Source: Amaurobius ferox (Eukaryota; Arthropoda; Arachnida; Araneae; Amaurobiidae). From it: a stretch of 64,000 nt of DNA. The number at the start of each line of letters is the position of its first letter. Within the stretch, counting starts at the first letter, position 1. The DNA is taken from positions 68,123,230-68,187,229 of the forward strand of contig OX578136.1 in NCBI GenBank assembly GCA_951213105.1, written 5' to 3'. Made by a program: the position numbers and the translations under genes. A model generated the notes under the pieces. It saw only the letters and a program-made list of their open reading frames with translations, was not told where the DNA came from and ran no database searches. This document shows positions 22,088 through 35,200 of the stretch, one piece after another.

Positions 22088-22890
22088 AAATCTGATGAGG
22101 GTAGCACATGACTTTCCTTTTCAGACTTAAAATACATTTTCTTATTCTTTATTTCATGATGCATTAAATTGAGTTTAAATGCAGAAAATAATAAGGATAC
22201 TTTTTGATATTATGTGCAATTTACATTTTTAATGCATCTTCATTTCATTTGGTAATTCAATACACTTTAAAGTCTTCAGTTCCTCAAAATTCTAAAAAAA
22301 CTAAAATATCTTGAGAAAGGTTCATCCTAGAGTCATGGGATCGAGTCAAAAATTACATTAAGAACAAGTATTTAATTAATATATTTTAACAATTTTAGTC
22401 TTTTATTTCAGATTTTTGTAATCTTTGCTGGTTATTTTGTAAAAAAGGGTCAGTTATATTTTTCTGAATCATGCCAAAATCTAATATCAGGATAACCCTC
22501 ATGAGACATCTAATTTTAATAAATTTCATTAAATAATTTTTTAACTGCAGTGAAAAATGTTTTCAATTCTTCAAAATAAAAAAACTTAAATATCTCAAGA
22601 ATGGTCCATTGGGGTTGGTCTTATTCTTTTCGGCGTCAAAAATTACTTATAAAATATACATTTAATTGATACATTTGTAGTATTTTATTTTATATCTTGA
22701 CGATTTTTGCAGGCCATTTTGCCAAAATGGCAGATTATTTTTTTTCTTCAACTCATACCAAAATTTAACCAGCACCATGGTAAACCACAAGCAACTCATC
22801 TATCAAATTTTGTGAAATTTGGTCAATTAGTTTCTCAGCTAGAGTGGATATATACGCTTTTTGCGAACCATTTTGCAAAAGAAAAACAGG
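22088..22890 (+). repeat. Diverged relative of the hairpin-ended repeat, with about 285-bp internal duplication
   Basis: It begins ATCTGATGAGGGTAGCACAT GACTTTCC, like copy A at 8500, but the rest has drifted. AAATATCTTGAGAAAGGTTC (about 22305) recurs as AAATATCTCAAGAATGGTCC (about 22590), each followed by TCAAAAATTAC. No protein is encoded. Confidence 0.5.
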
Positions 22891-25770
22891 TCATCACTAT
22901 TGTACCCAACCTTATTGCTTCAATGTAGATGCAACTAAATTTTAAAACCAATGACAGTATTCTATTTACAGCAGATTTTTCTAATGTAATAATCAATCAA
23001 TGTCTCCATAGTTGAAATTCAAATATAATGAATATTTTTTATTTAAGTCCATCTCTCAGCATCAATTTCTTATTATTATGCATGATTTATTTTTTTCACC
23101 AATCAAAATTGAATTATATGGTTTAATGCACTGACAAATATGGCTCCTATTGTGCCCTCAAAATATGAAATTTTGCACTCTAATAATTAAGAACTCAATG
23201 ATTTTAACAATTATAAAATGATTGTTTACCCACATTTACCTTTTTTAAATTATGTAGTATTTTTTCATCCTACAAGACATGTAAAAAAATAATTGTTGAA
23301 TGTCTGTCAAACCATTTTGGATGATCTATCATTATCATATTCATATCATTACTTTCAAAGATATATAAATAAAGAAAACTGTTCAGAGAAGCGAAAAATG
23401 TTTCATCATAATGAATGACAACAAATATCAATTTAAGAGAAGAATTTTGAGAAGCCTTATCAATAATTCAAACAATTAATGTAAGCACCCATGGCAAATG
23501 TTTGATATTCTATTTAACTTTTACAGTCCTTTCACTTTTTTCCTAGTTCGATTTCAGCTTTTTTTCTCCCCTGCTGTATATCTTTTTCTACACTATCATA
23601 TTTGAATACATTTCCATAATGTTAAAAATATAAATACACATTATCTCATTATCTTAAAAATATTTAACACAGCTATCTCTTTTCAAAGCAATTAGAAGTA
23701 GATTTTTTATAGAAATCGATATAATAAATATTCAATGAATGATTTAATAATTATTTATATTTTTGATTTCTTACTTTGAAAAAGAAGCTATAATCTATAA
23801 TCTCACCTCAGTTTCTGTAAAAAGGACATTTGTTATTTATGGCACTAAATTTATGTTCTGATTGCAAATAGTAGGGATATTGAGAATGGTAAAATCAGTT
23901 ATACCACAAAGCCAAAATATAAATAATCCAAATTTATAAAAGATTAAGCACAGATTACTTGGACTGAAAACTGCAAGACTAGATCTTGATTAATAATAGT
24001 TCCAGGGACAGATTTATAATTTCAAACTTTACAAGGTCCTCTACTGGCTGGCTTTATAAGTATGAACCTGATTTTGAAGCTTTATGTAGTCCAAGCTTGA
24101 TTTTGTATTGAACAATGAACACTGATAGATGTACCTACTACTTTATTTTCAAAGCATTTTCTATTTTCATTATATGTAAGCAGCTGATCACATTTTTTGC
24201 TATTTGTGATAGAAAATTAAATTTAATAATTGGTAATAAAAAAATTTCACAAATCTCTCAGTGATTATCATTTCTACTGATTTCTGAAATAAACATTTAA
24301 AATTTTCATAAAGCTTTAGATAGATTAAAAAAATAAATAATTGAATTTCTCTTTATTCTAAGATTTTATGATCTATCATATATAATGTCATCAATATATT
24401 ACACTTTCTTTCCAAGACATATTTGTAGCCATTGGGAAGTAGATTTTTTTAAACACATAAAAAAAAGCAATGAAAATAACAAATTTAAAATTCTATAAAA
24501 TCATTTTTCTTGTAAATCCATAAGAAGTAATTTTTAGAGTATGAAAATTTATAAAACAGTTAATTTTGTAATTTGCAAGTAAAATTAAAATTTTGAAGCT
24601 GAAAACTGCATTTAATAAATGAAAATAACATTTAGCATCAAAATGAAAAAATTACGAGTGACCGTTGATAATATTAGTAGATACTTTAGTTATACAAATT
24701 TTAAGGTATGCATCTGGTATACCTACATATTTTTTCTGTGGTTTTGACTATAAACTTAGTAGATCTACATGAAACTTGATTAATTATGCACACAAAAACC
24801 TCCCAGACAAAGAATATTCTTTTAACAGTCTATATCGATTAAGAATAACCTAGGTTAAATTAAATAATAAAATAAAAATCAGTCTTCTCCAAAGTTCCAA
24901 AATATCTCCTATGCATAGGTCTCTAAAATATCTCTTGAGATTCAAAATTTCAATGAATTTCAAAATTTGTTTCCCATAGATTAGTTTAATATCCTCTCTT
25001 CAATGGCATCTTTGATTAGGATTGGGGACCACTGGTGTAAGCAGGGGAGGTTTGGTATTACAAACACCCTATTGGTTGAACAGTTACATTACATCCATAA
25101 GGTCCATATTAAAGTGAAATATGGCATTGTAATTCCCCTCCTTTATGAAATCTGGCTATATCTTTGCATAATTCAACATTAATATGCCTATTTCTAATTT
25201 GCCTGCTTATATTAATGATGCATTAAGCCTATTTTAATTAATAATTTTGCTTATACTAACAATCAATAACAAATTTGATTACGAACGAATCTGGCTCAAA
25301 ATTTCAGAATTTGTTCAATTAAATATTTCACTTCAATGGTAATATATAAAAATATAGATCTAAATGCATCTGTTGTTAAGAGCAAGCATTTATAATAATC
25401 ACGGCAAATTAGAATCCGTAAAAGATCAATATAGAAAAATAAGAAAATTTTAATATCTAATCCATATTCAGTATATTTTATGGCACAATCATTGAACCCG
25501 TATTCACAAACATAAAAAATGCATATACCAATGGAAATTTTGTAATCACTCTGTCTTCTATATTGTCTTGTAAGGACGAAATCGACATTGTTTTTTTTGC
25601 TTCCTTGGAACAGCAAACTGTCGCTTTAATTTTCACACTCTGTAAAAGCAAAATTTAATATAGAAATGAGCAAAATTTTTACGAAGAGGATGCATAAAAT
25701 AATAATAATATTTTTTTTGTTTGCAAAAAAAATAATAATTATTATTATCCAGCCTGTTATTAAAGATAAA
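22891..25770. other. Intergenic, nothing recognised
   Basis: AT-rich. A 106-codon minus-strand frame at 25296-25616 (MLFQGSKKNNVDFVLTRQY...) shows no recognisable domain and is rich in I, Y, K and F, as expected by composition. It is left uncalled. Confidence 0.5.
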
Positions 25771-25829
25771 TAACATTGTCATACCATACTGAAATTTGAC
25801 AAACAAAAATTTCATGCTACACTGAAACA

Positions 25830-25932
25830 GCGTCTGCTACAGGGAAAGTACAGCAGGAAATCTCCTAAAGCGTCAAGCACAGTTCCTGTGGAAATTTCTG
25901 ATTATGATTCATCAGTGGGGGTAATTTTCCAG
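25830..25932 (+). CDS. Possible coding or 5' exon upstream of PIGA, unidentified
   Basis: One frame is open from about 25774 to past the donor and reads RLLQGKYSRKSPKASSTVPV, then EISDYDSSVGVIFQ. Its base composition is unlike the surrounding AT-rich sequence. An acceptor could be GAAACAG (25830), and donors are GTGATT at 25933 or GTAATT at 25921. Splicing to the acceptor at 26218 would end this frame as YDGAKET and a stop, overlapping the PIGA start in another frame. The product is unknown. It could equally be PIGA 5' UTR. Confidence 0.3.
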
Positions 25933-26219
25933 GTGATTATTTTTTCTATATTTTTATAACTTATTCTGATGTTATAATTACATATTTATGTTATTATAAG
26001 ATAGCATTTTTCATATTTTACTAAAAATATTTATTCTGTTTCATTACTCACTGTATTGTTAACTGTAAATAAACATATAATTGTAAACAAACAATTATTT
26101 AGAGATTACCACAGTTTTGTAATGTATTATATTAGCATTTGCTATTTTAAATACGGTATTAAAACTTTTTTCTTTGTGTGTGGATAAATGAGGTGAGCTT
26201 TGTACTTTTTTTTCGCAGT

Positions 26220-26248
26220 ATGATGGAGCAAAAGAGACATAAGATATG
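26220..26248 (+). CDS. PIGA: PIGA exon 1 (29 coding nt)
   Basis: It begins ATGATG (26220 and 26223) and encodes MMEQKRHKI plus TG; donor GTAATT. Joined to exon 2 it gives HKICMVSDFF, matching the human HNICMVSDFF junction. A CGCAG just before (26214-26218) could be an acceptor, so a 5' exon may precede it. Confidence 0.85.
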
Positions 26249-29200
26249 GTAATTAAGTTAAAGCAATATTCCGTTTCCTATAAATTAATTATTGCCAATA
26301 TTATACTAATTATTGTTAATATACATAAGTTCATATTTCTTTGTAATTATGTAAAATATATCAGAATTAAATATGCAAAATATTTAAATTACAGTATGGT
26401 TTCCGATTTCTTTTATCCGAATACTGGAGGAGTTGAAAGTCATATCTATCAACTGTCACAATGTTTGTTAAACAATGGACACAAAGTTGTTGTAATTACT
26501 CACGCATATGGAAATAGAAAAGGTGTACGGTATTTAACTGAAGCATTGAAGGTAACAAAATAAATATGTTGTGATTTGTTTTTATTTTTAATTAGATGAT
26601 TATAATATGAGATATTTGTTGAACTTCTTTTAGGTTTACTACATACCTGTTTGGGTTATTTACAATCAATGTACTTTTCCAACATTATTTACAACATTCC
26701 CGCTCGTGCGCTACATACTTTTAAGAGAAAATATTAGTATTGTACATGGGCATTCCGTAAGTTGTTTATTATTTTCATACTATTTTCTTTTTATATATTT
26801 GACTTTCAAGTGTTCAGAAAATTTAGTATTGTTATAGTGTTTATTGTAAATTATTACAAAAGCAGAAAGCACTGAACTTAAGAAAATGTAAATTATTTTA
26901 GTTTAAAAAAGTCTGTAACTTCAAAAGTTAAAATTGTAACATAACAATTTGATGCTATAACAAACCTTTTTATCGAACTTAAAAACTCATTAAAATGAAA
27001 GAAATTATCTGTAAGCTTGAAGAATAAAATCTATCATGTTATCCATATATGTTTCTATGTTAGGCAATTAGGACATAAATATACACACCTCCAGACCTTA
27101 ACCAGGTATTAAAATAACTACATATCTAGAGGGCAAAAGATTTTTTTTTTCCAAACTTTAAAAAGTTCAAGTCCAACTTAAAAAGATAATAACCTACTTA
27201 ATATGCTGTATGCTGTTGTCTCACAAAGTATTTGTTTTTCAGGTTCATTCTAACAACAGTCTAAGCAAAAATTGTTTCATTTAAAAGTGAAGTATTCTGC
27301 ATCATTCGAGCCAACTTAAAGATCTATTTTAACTGTTTAAATTCACATTTTCTTAATTTATATTTTAAAAACCAATAGTAAAACTCTAATATATTTATTT
27401 AAATTTTCCCCATAGACCCTTTTTTTACTTTCCTTATATACATAATGTATAAGGAAAGTATTGTGATGGGGTCGAAAATTCAAATTCGAGTTTTCAACGG
27501 GAGAGCATGTTTCAAGCATCCCAGATCACGAATCAAACATTTTTGAGGTAATGTCTGTGTGTGGAAACGATATCTCACGAACAAATAGAGCGATTCGAAT
27601 GAAATTTGGTACAAAAATCACAATCCGTGAATACTGGAAGCCTATTGTTTTTAAACGTAATTGAATGTTCAGAACCCCCTAAATTTTCGAGTGAAATTTT
27701 GAAAAAATCATCAAAAAATCAAAACCTTTAATAAAGTTACGCAAATAGATGTTTCTTATGTAATTTTTCCTTAGAAAACGATTGACATTAACTTTAGAAT
27801 GCTAGCATGAACTATTCTCGAGATATTGTACATTTTTAAAATAAATTTATCAAAAAATCCCATAAATTAAAAAAAAATATTAACTGTTGAGAAACATGTT
27901 CACTTTTCATATGTAATATCATACAATAAATTGGGTAACATCATTCTCGTGGATCTAGCTCGTTCCATTCATGAGAAAAAATACTTTGAGTAATACATTT
28001 GTATTTGAACGCCAATAGTTATTTATCTGCTATAAGAATCATGTATTTCTCCATCCATAACACTTGGAGAGATTTTGGCGCCAAATTGGGTGGAATGTTG
28101 CCAACTTGGCGACTTTTTAAATGTTGCCAAATTAACGAAAATCTCGCCAAATGGATAAAAATGACACTAAATCAATGAAAATAACAACTAATTAATGAAA
28201 ATTCAATATCTTGGAAAAAATATAAATATCTACTATAAAAAAACCTATTTTTTTATTGTAAAAGTAGTAAATTCATTGCATTATATAAGGAAAGTCATGT
28301 ATTGCCCACATGATATTTTTTTCAATACCATTAAGATTATTTCCAGTCAACTGGCTGAGTTAAAAGAGAGAGGGGGATAGATGATGAACAAGGGGGAAAA
28401 TGGTAAATAAGTAGCAGTTCCTGGATTTTTATTTCAGTTTTCTTATTTAATCTTTGCAGGTGAAAACTTTAAGCTAGCTGTGTTTTGTTGAGCTAACTGT
28501 ATAGCTATAGGATCAACACACAAAATTGTTTTCAATGAATCAAATTTCAAAAAATTGTAATTCAAGTATCATGTTAGCATGCTACATTTGCAAGCTATAA
28601 TTGGTTAAGCAAATAAAACTTAATTCTGTTTAATAATGTATTTTACATTATATTCTATTAAGTTTGCATTTAATTAGCAGGCTAACTAAATTTTTTTTAT
28701 TTCTTGTACAGTATCATTTTATAGATTATACAGCATTGAAAGCATTGAAACTCTATAAAAATATTGTATACACCCAGCACCTTTTTTACACAGTAGATAC
28801 GTTCTTCAGAAATTCATGTAAAAAATAAGTATACATAAGTATAAGACAATGACTTTGAAATCGTGTTAGATCGAATAATTTTTTTAAAAAAGGAAGACAT
28901 TTTTTTTTAACTGTGTAACTTCAAATTCATGTAAATAAAAAGCGTTTAAATAAAGCCAAGCCAAGCTGCTTTTTACGGAGGGCCTGTGTCTCCTGACACG
29001 TAACCCCTCATCTACTGTGTTGCAAGTGCATTTGTGTGATGTTGAAGTATAGCAATATGCACTCTGCTAATATATAGGGTGCTCTGTAGTGGTTGCTTGC
29101 TTGACATAGATGAGATGGAGATTTTGTCTTGGATGGCTGATCTGGCAAGTAGGTAGGAAAGGGAAGGGGGAGGAGCTAAGAATAGGAGTCCGCCAATCAG

Positions 29201-32200
29201 AGTGATTGGACAGAGGAATGCCCGAGTTTTAAAAGTACACTAAGTTAAGGCTAGAATACAAGAATACTAAAATACAGTTTAACTAAAATAAAATAAAACT
29301 TAAATTTAGAAAAATTTACAAGTTTAGAGCTCCATTTCTCCCGAAAAAGGCCAAGAAGAAGGTACAAGTCCCTCTCTCTTACGAAAAAATTACAATTTAG
29401 AGTTTACAGTTTGTAAAGTTCAAAGTAAACGATTAAGCTGCATGATGTTGCACAGCAAAAGAAGTTTTAGAGCTAAGTATTAGCTTTACACTGACAAAAT
29501 AAGCAAAGTAACGAGGAAAGTTTCGAACGAACGTGGACATGAGTACAGTACACACGCAAATGCGACTGGCAAATGCTAGCCATACTATCGGCCTGTGGCA
29601 GGGCCGTGAAAGAAGAGTCGAAAAGTGCTAAATCCTTATATCGGACGCCATCTATCGTGGCGCCATCTATCTTCGATCAGAGGAGGAAGATGAAAAACTA
29701 GGAAACACCTGTTTGAGGGACTAGGAATCGATGCTTTTTCCATTTGGTTTCATTAGAGCCAAATAGAATGTGCCGAAGCCTGCACTTCCTGAGATAGGAA
29801 GGCGCAATCGGATTGTAAGTCTGATCGACGTCTCTCATACAAGGTCTACTGGAGTTTTTCTTGTAAAAATTTTGAGTGAGGAGCCCAACCTGCTCTGTGA
29901 TGCCAGAGACTTTTAAGTCATGGTGTATTATTTCATTCTGGACATATCTAGGAGCATTTACACTGCAATGCAAGACTTTATTCTGAAAAACTTACAATCT
30001 CTTAATGAGGCCCTTTGCAGCCACCCCCATACTGCAGACATACAAAAAGCCAGGTACAATGATTTGTTTATAAATAATTAACTTGTTTTCAAGGGAAAGG
30101 TGGGATTTTCTACCGAGAAGGGGTAAAAGGGCTTTATAGGTCTTATTAGCAGATTCAATCTTTAAGTTAATATGCTCTCTGTAAGTCATATGGGCATCCA
30201 AGGTGATGCCCAAATACTTAGCAGAGTGGGAAAAAGGGATGGGTTCATTAAAAATTTTAAGGGTAAAGTTATGGTTGCCTTCCCAGTAGTGCAGTTTGAA
30301 GATGCACACTGCACTTTTGGTCGCGTGAATTTTGATTCTCTAGGTAACGAGCCAGTGCTCAAGGCTATTCTTAATGTAACTTTGGAGTGTATTGATTGAG
30401 TTTTGTGGTGAACTACTACGAGCGATAAGTGCTGTGTCATCCGCAAAGATGGCCAGCTTGACTTGTGGTATGCTTGGAATATCGTTGATGAAAATATTGA
30501 AGAGCAGAGGACTGAGATTTCCTCCTTGAGGAACCCCGGCCCTGATTGGACGAATAGAAGAGAAAGATTTATCAACTCGCACGTGGAAGTATCTATTAGT
30601 GAGATACGAGTTGATGGTCAAAAGTTGAGTCAAAATGCCAAGTCGCATCAACTTGGAAATAAGCCCAGGCAGATATGTTTTATCAAAGGCCTTAGCCACG
30701 TCGAAAAATACTATGCTAGTATACTGTCTGTTGGTAGCATTTTGATGGATAGTTTCACAACACGCATAAGTTGGGACTGCGTTGAATGCTCAGTTCGAAA
30801 TCCATGCTGGTCAGGTATCAAAATATTTTTCGAACAGCAGAAACTATCCGAATGCTTAAGCAACACCAATTCATAGATTTTTGAGAAGCTAGAAAGTAGG
30901 CTTATTGGTCTGAAGTTCTCGGCAAGCGAGAGATTTTTATTTGATTTTGGAATAGGGAGAATGACAGCGGTTTTCCAACTTTGGGGGAAAAGCGATGTTC
31001 CATCATATGGTTCAGCAGCATGGTAATCCAGCAGAAATACAGGTTTGGGAGATTTTTAATGATGCGACTGATAATTTTATCAAGACCGGGGACTTTAAAA
31101 AAAAGAGTTGGGTGTAATACTAAATATAGATGAATGAATAATTATCTGTATAAAGAAATTATATATTCATTTAAAGTATTAATCATTCAAATTTGCCAAA
31201 TATTATTAAAGTCATTCTAAAATTTTCATAAAGCTAGTTAATATCTAAATAAAAAGTTTAAAATGCCAATTATACTCAAAACCACAAATGAAAATATGTT
31301 ATTAAATAACATTTAATTTAATAAATAACATTCTAATAACATTAGCTTTTAAATTTCCAATTAATTATTTAGTTTAATTATTTTAAACTAGAAAATGTAC
31401 TGGTGTTGCCCGAGAGTTAAAGCAGAGTAGTTATATAAAATCACAAAATAAACAATCTTTTTTCATATAAATGACAGTGAAAATTGCATGCAATCCATGT
31501 ACATTGTCACAACAGGCATAATGTGCAACCCCCCCCCCCCCCATCTCCCTATTACAAAACCAAAATCTGTTACTTGCAGAGACTCTATATGTTAATGGAC
31601 ACAATTTAAATCTTATTTTCAACAATCTCAGCTCAATTAGGCCAATTTATATATGGGCAATATTTTCCGTAACAATATAACTTTTATATTTCCAATAAAT
31701 AAGTGCTAGCTACTTAAATAATACGGATAAAGATAACACCATACTCAATTTTCAAATCAATTCTTTTGAGCTAAAATCATTCTCATGATACAAATAAAAT
31801 CTCTAAAACCATATCTTCCATAAATAAATAATACAGATAGAGATAACACCATACTCAATTTCCAAATTGTCTGTATTGAACTAAATTCAATCTCACACTA
31901 CAAATAAAATCTCTAAATTTTAATCACTCATCAGGATGTACACATTCATTATGGTCATGCACAAATGGCCAATATAGTACTCCCATGTGTGGGTGTGGCT
32001 TCAGTAGGTAGAAAATCTCTGGTCTAAGGTTCGCAACTTGAAAATGAGGAAATGCTCTTAAAAATTATTTTGAAATTGAAAAATAATGCCAAGGTGCACC
32101 TATTCAGGTTCTGAAGTATCTATGTACAAAATTTCATGGTGCCGTACAACTCTTAGATTTCCCATTACAGACTGCACAGACATCTTCTTTTATTGTATAA

Positions 32201-35200
32201 GATTATTAATAAAGGTATCTATGATCTTTTCAGGCATTTTCTGCCTTGGCACATGAGGCAATGTTTCATGCTAAAACTATGGGTTTAAAAACAGTTTTCA
32301 CAGACCATTCTTTGTTTGGATTTGCAGATGCCAGTGCAATTATTACAAATAAACTTCTTCAAATGACTCTAGCTATTTGCAATCACGTTATTTGTGTATC
32401 TCATACTGGGTAAGCAATTGCATGGTATAACTTTTCATACTTTTCTTATTCAGTAACTTTTTTATGGCATTATCAAAGAGCATTTTAAAATATATTTTCC
32501 AAATCCATTATATTTTTTATTGCATTTAAATAATAATGTATTTAAAATTATCAAACAAGATATAAAAATGTTAAATCACTGATTTGTAACCCTTTTAAAT
32601 AAACTTTTTTTAATTATAGTTTTAACACTGTGAACCTCTTGTTACTTAAGATATAAGAAAGCAGATTAACTCATTCTTTCTTTGTTTATATTTAAAACTG
32701 AAGAAAATGTGTGTGTTTTGGAATGAACGGTATACAGAATGCATCTATGGTAAAATGATAATTATCATTTTACCATAGTTTGTTGGCAAAATTCTTTTAC
32801 AGGGAAGGATATCATATTTCAAGCCGAACTATGGTCAATTTAAAATAAATCATTTAAACTGCTGCAAAAATAGCTAAAAAAGTACAAATATTGTTAAAAC
32901 ACAGTATAAAACAAATTAGTATCAGTATCAATTAGTTTCAGAAAACAAAAATAGCATCCTTCTTCAAGATCCAAACACAGAGCAACCATGGTAAAAGTGA
33001 AAGCAGGCATTTGTCAATAATTAGTTATATCATATAACCCAGTTGTTATTATTTTTGTTGTGTTTTAATAATGTTTTTACTTTTTATATAATGGTACATA
33101 AAAACCATATTTTTGCTTTAAATGTGACTAGTATGTGTGCTTTTTTTAGCTTGCAGGATGCTCTTGCAAGCTAAAAAAAAATCTGTACCTCTCAAGCTGA
33201 AATTATTAATGACATGACTGATACAATATGAAATATACTGTATATTCTTCAATCTTTTATGTAGAAGAGACAAATACTTTTAATTTTTTTGCAGCAGTCT
33301 GTTTTATGTACAATCTTAAAATTGTTTGATAAAGTTTTTTAGTACCATAATTAGTATCATAATAATGTGTCGTATGGAAAAGAACAGATAATGCATTTTG
33401 TGATCCCTGGGTTGGATGGTTATGGATTAACTGTTATGTAAATTTAATCTTATAGTTGTATTATATTACTAGAATTAAGAAATTACTACATTACAGAAAA
33501 TAAAGATTTTCTTTACATTTATTTTTTAGTTGAACTGTATTGCTTAATGATACTGCGCCATTCATAAACTTTGCTAAATGTTGCCACAATAATTATTTAA
33601 TGCAAATAGTGTATATGCATTACATATGCATTAAGACATTTAATAATTTAGATAAAATCCTGACTGAGCTTGACCTATTGATAAATCAGTAGACCTAACT
33701 GACAAATGGAAGTTTTCCAAGGAAATTGAGACTTACAACTGGATAATTTTAAATCTTAATTGTCTAGTAATATTACCTGTAAGGAAGTATGTTATAATTC
33801 TAGAATACTATGAATATGAAGGGATATTTTTAGGCAGGCATGAAGGAATATTTTTAATTTTTAGGTATGGATCTGATGGTCATATTGCCCCACACACAAA
33901 GAGAGATATTCATTAACAACCAGAATTATATTATATTTCAATTTTTATTTTATTTATTTATTTTTTCATGGAGGCTCAGTAAGTCATTCATATAATAGAT
34001 GTGGGTCGGAAAATTTTCCACTGAAAATCTTCCAGAAATGGAAAAATTTTCCGCTATGTTTTTCTGGAAAATTTTCCACTTTTTTCGCTTTTAAATTTAT
34101 ATAAAAATAGCATGCAATACTCTTTCTAAACTGTATTTCTGAAAAGCAAGTAGCTTTACAAAAAGCTTTTGATCATTGAGTTTCCTAATTTTGAAAACAA
34201 AAATGAAGGAGGAGGGGGGGGGGGGGGGGCAAATGTGCATGTGTGTGTTTTATTTTATAGAAAAAGAATGGATGACAATCAAACAGGTACAACTGACATT
34301 TTACTCATTCTAAAAAAAAAGCAAATAAAGTTTTAAGAAGTATTGTTTCAGTATTAAGTTCTCAAAAAGGTATAAAAATATTAAAAAAAATAGAATGTTT
34401 TCGTAATTTCTGCAGAGGGAAAATGGTTTTAATGGCAATAAATATATGCTTAACTCCTCTTGCAAATTGTCTCTTCTTTCACATGATACTCACTCGTTCA
34501 ATTACAAGCAGATATTTTTAAAACAATTAATGTTATATAAAAAATTTATTTTTAAAAGTGCTTAGTTACAAGCATTTTTTTAATTTATTTTTGTTATATA
34601 TGTTTATATATTTAATATTTTTATACATATAATAAACTAGTAATTTATTTTATTATTTTTTAAGAAGATGGTAGAATGTTTTCCTTTGAATTATCAGTAG
34701 GTATTGAAAGAAATGTAATACAATATTTAATGAATTCTTCAATTTTTTTCTAGAATATTATATTTATTTTATAATCTATTTTTTATACCTGTAATAAACA
34801 TGATTTTGATAAGGTTTAACGATTTTTAATTATTTCTCATGCTATTCCTTTTGTGCAATGCCTTAAAATTGGAATTTTGAAGACAAAAAAAACATTATTA
34901 TAGTTAAAATAGAAATTTTATAAGTTTTCAAGAACAAGCATATTTAAGGAAAATAATAAATTGTAGCCGCTAACTGCGGTATATAGATATAAGAAATTTT
35001 CATGCATAAAAAATTTTATATATCTCTAGATTTAAACCTTTTTAGCCTTGTTATATAATATATGTTTGACTGTAGCTGTAATATATGAATAAATACTTTT
35101 AAAAGTCACTAAGCATATTATTCCAATTGAAATGCAATATAGAGAACAATTTCAAAATTTTCCAGAAAATCCACATCTCTAGTTTATTACATACTGTAAA

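Larger units (their letters stand above)
26757..32233. other. PIGA intron 3 (5.5 kb) carrying two insertions
   Basis: It contains an inverted hairpin-ended repeat (27427-28316), a Jockey-like fragment (28900-31090), a C run of about 14 at 31530 and a 110-bp tandem duplication (31718-31920). The rest is plain AT-rich intron. Confidence 0.7.

Noticed and set aside
25296..25616. 106-codon minus-strand frame
   Set aside because: Composition is dominated by I, F, Y, K and L as expected from AT-rich DNA; no recognisable domain or splice structure.
26246..26394. N-terminal extension of PIGA read straight through from ATG 26246
   Set aside because: The stretch is AT-rich, has no similarity to PIG-A, and is explained as intron 1 by matching donor, acceptor and phase.
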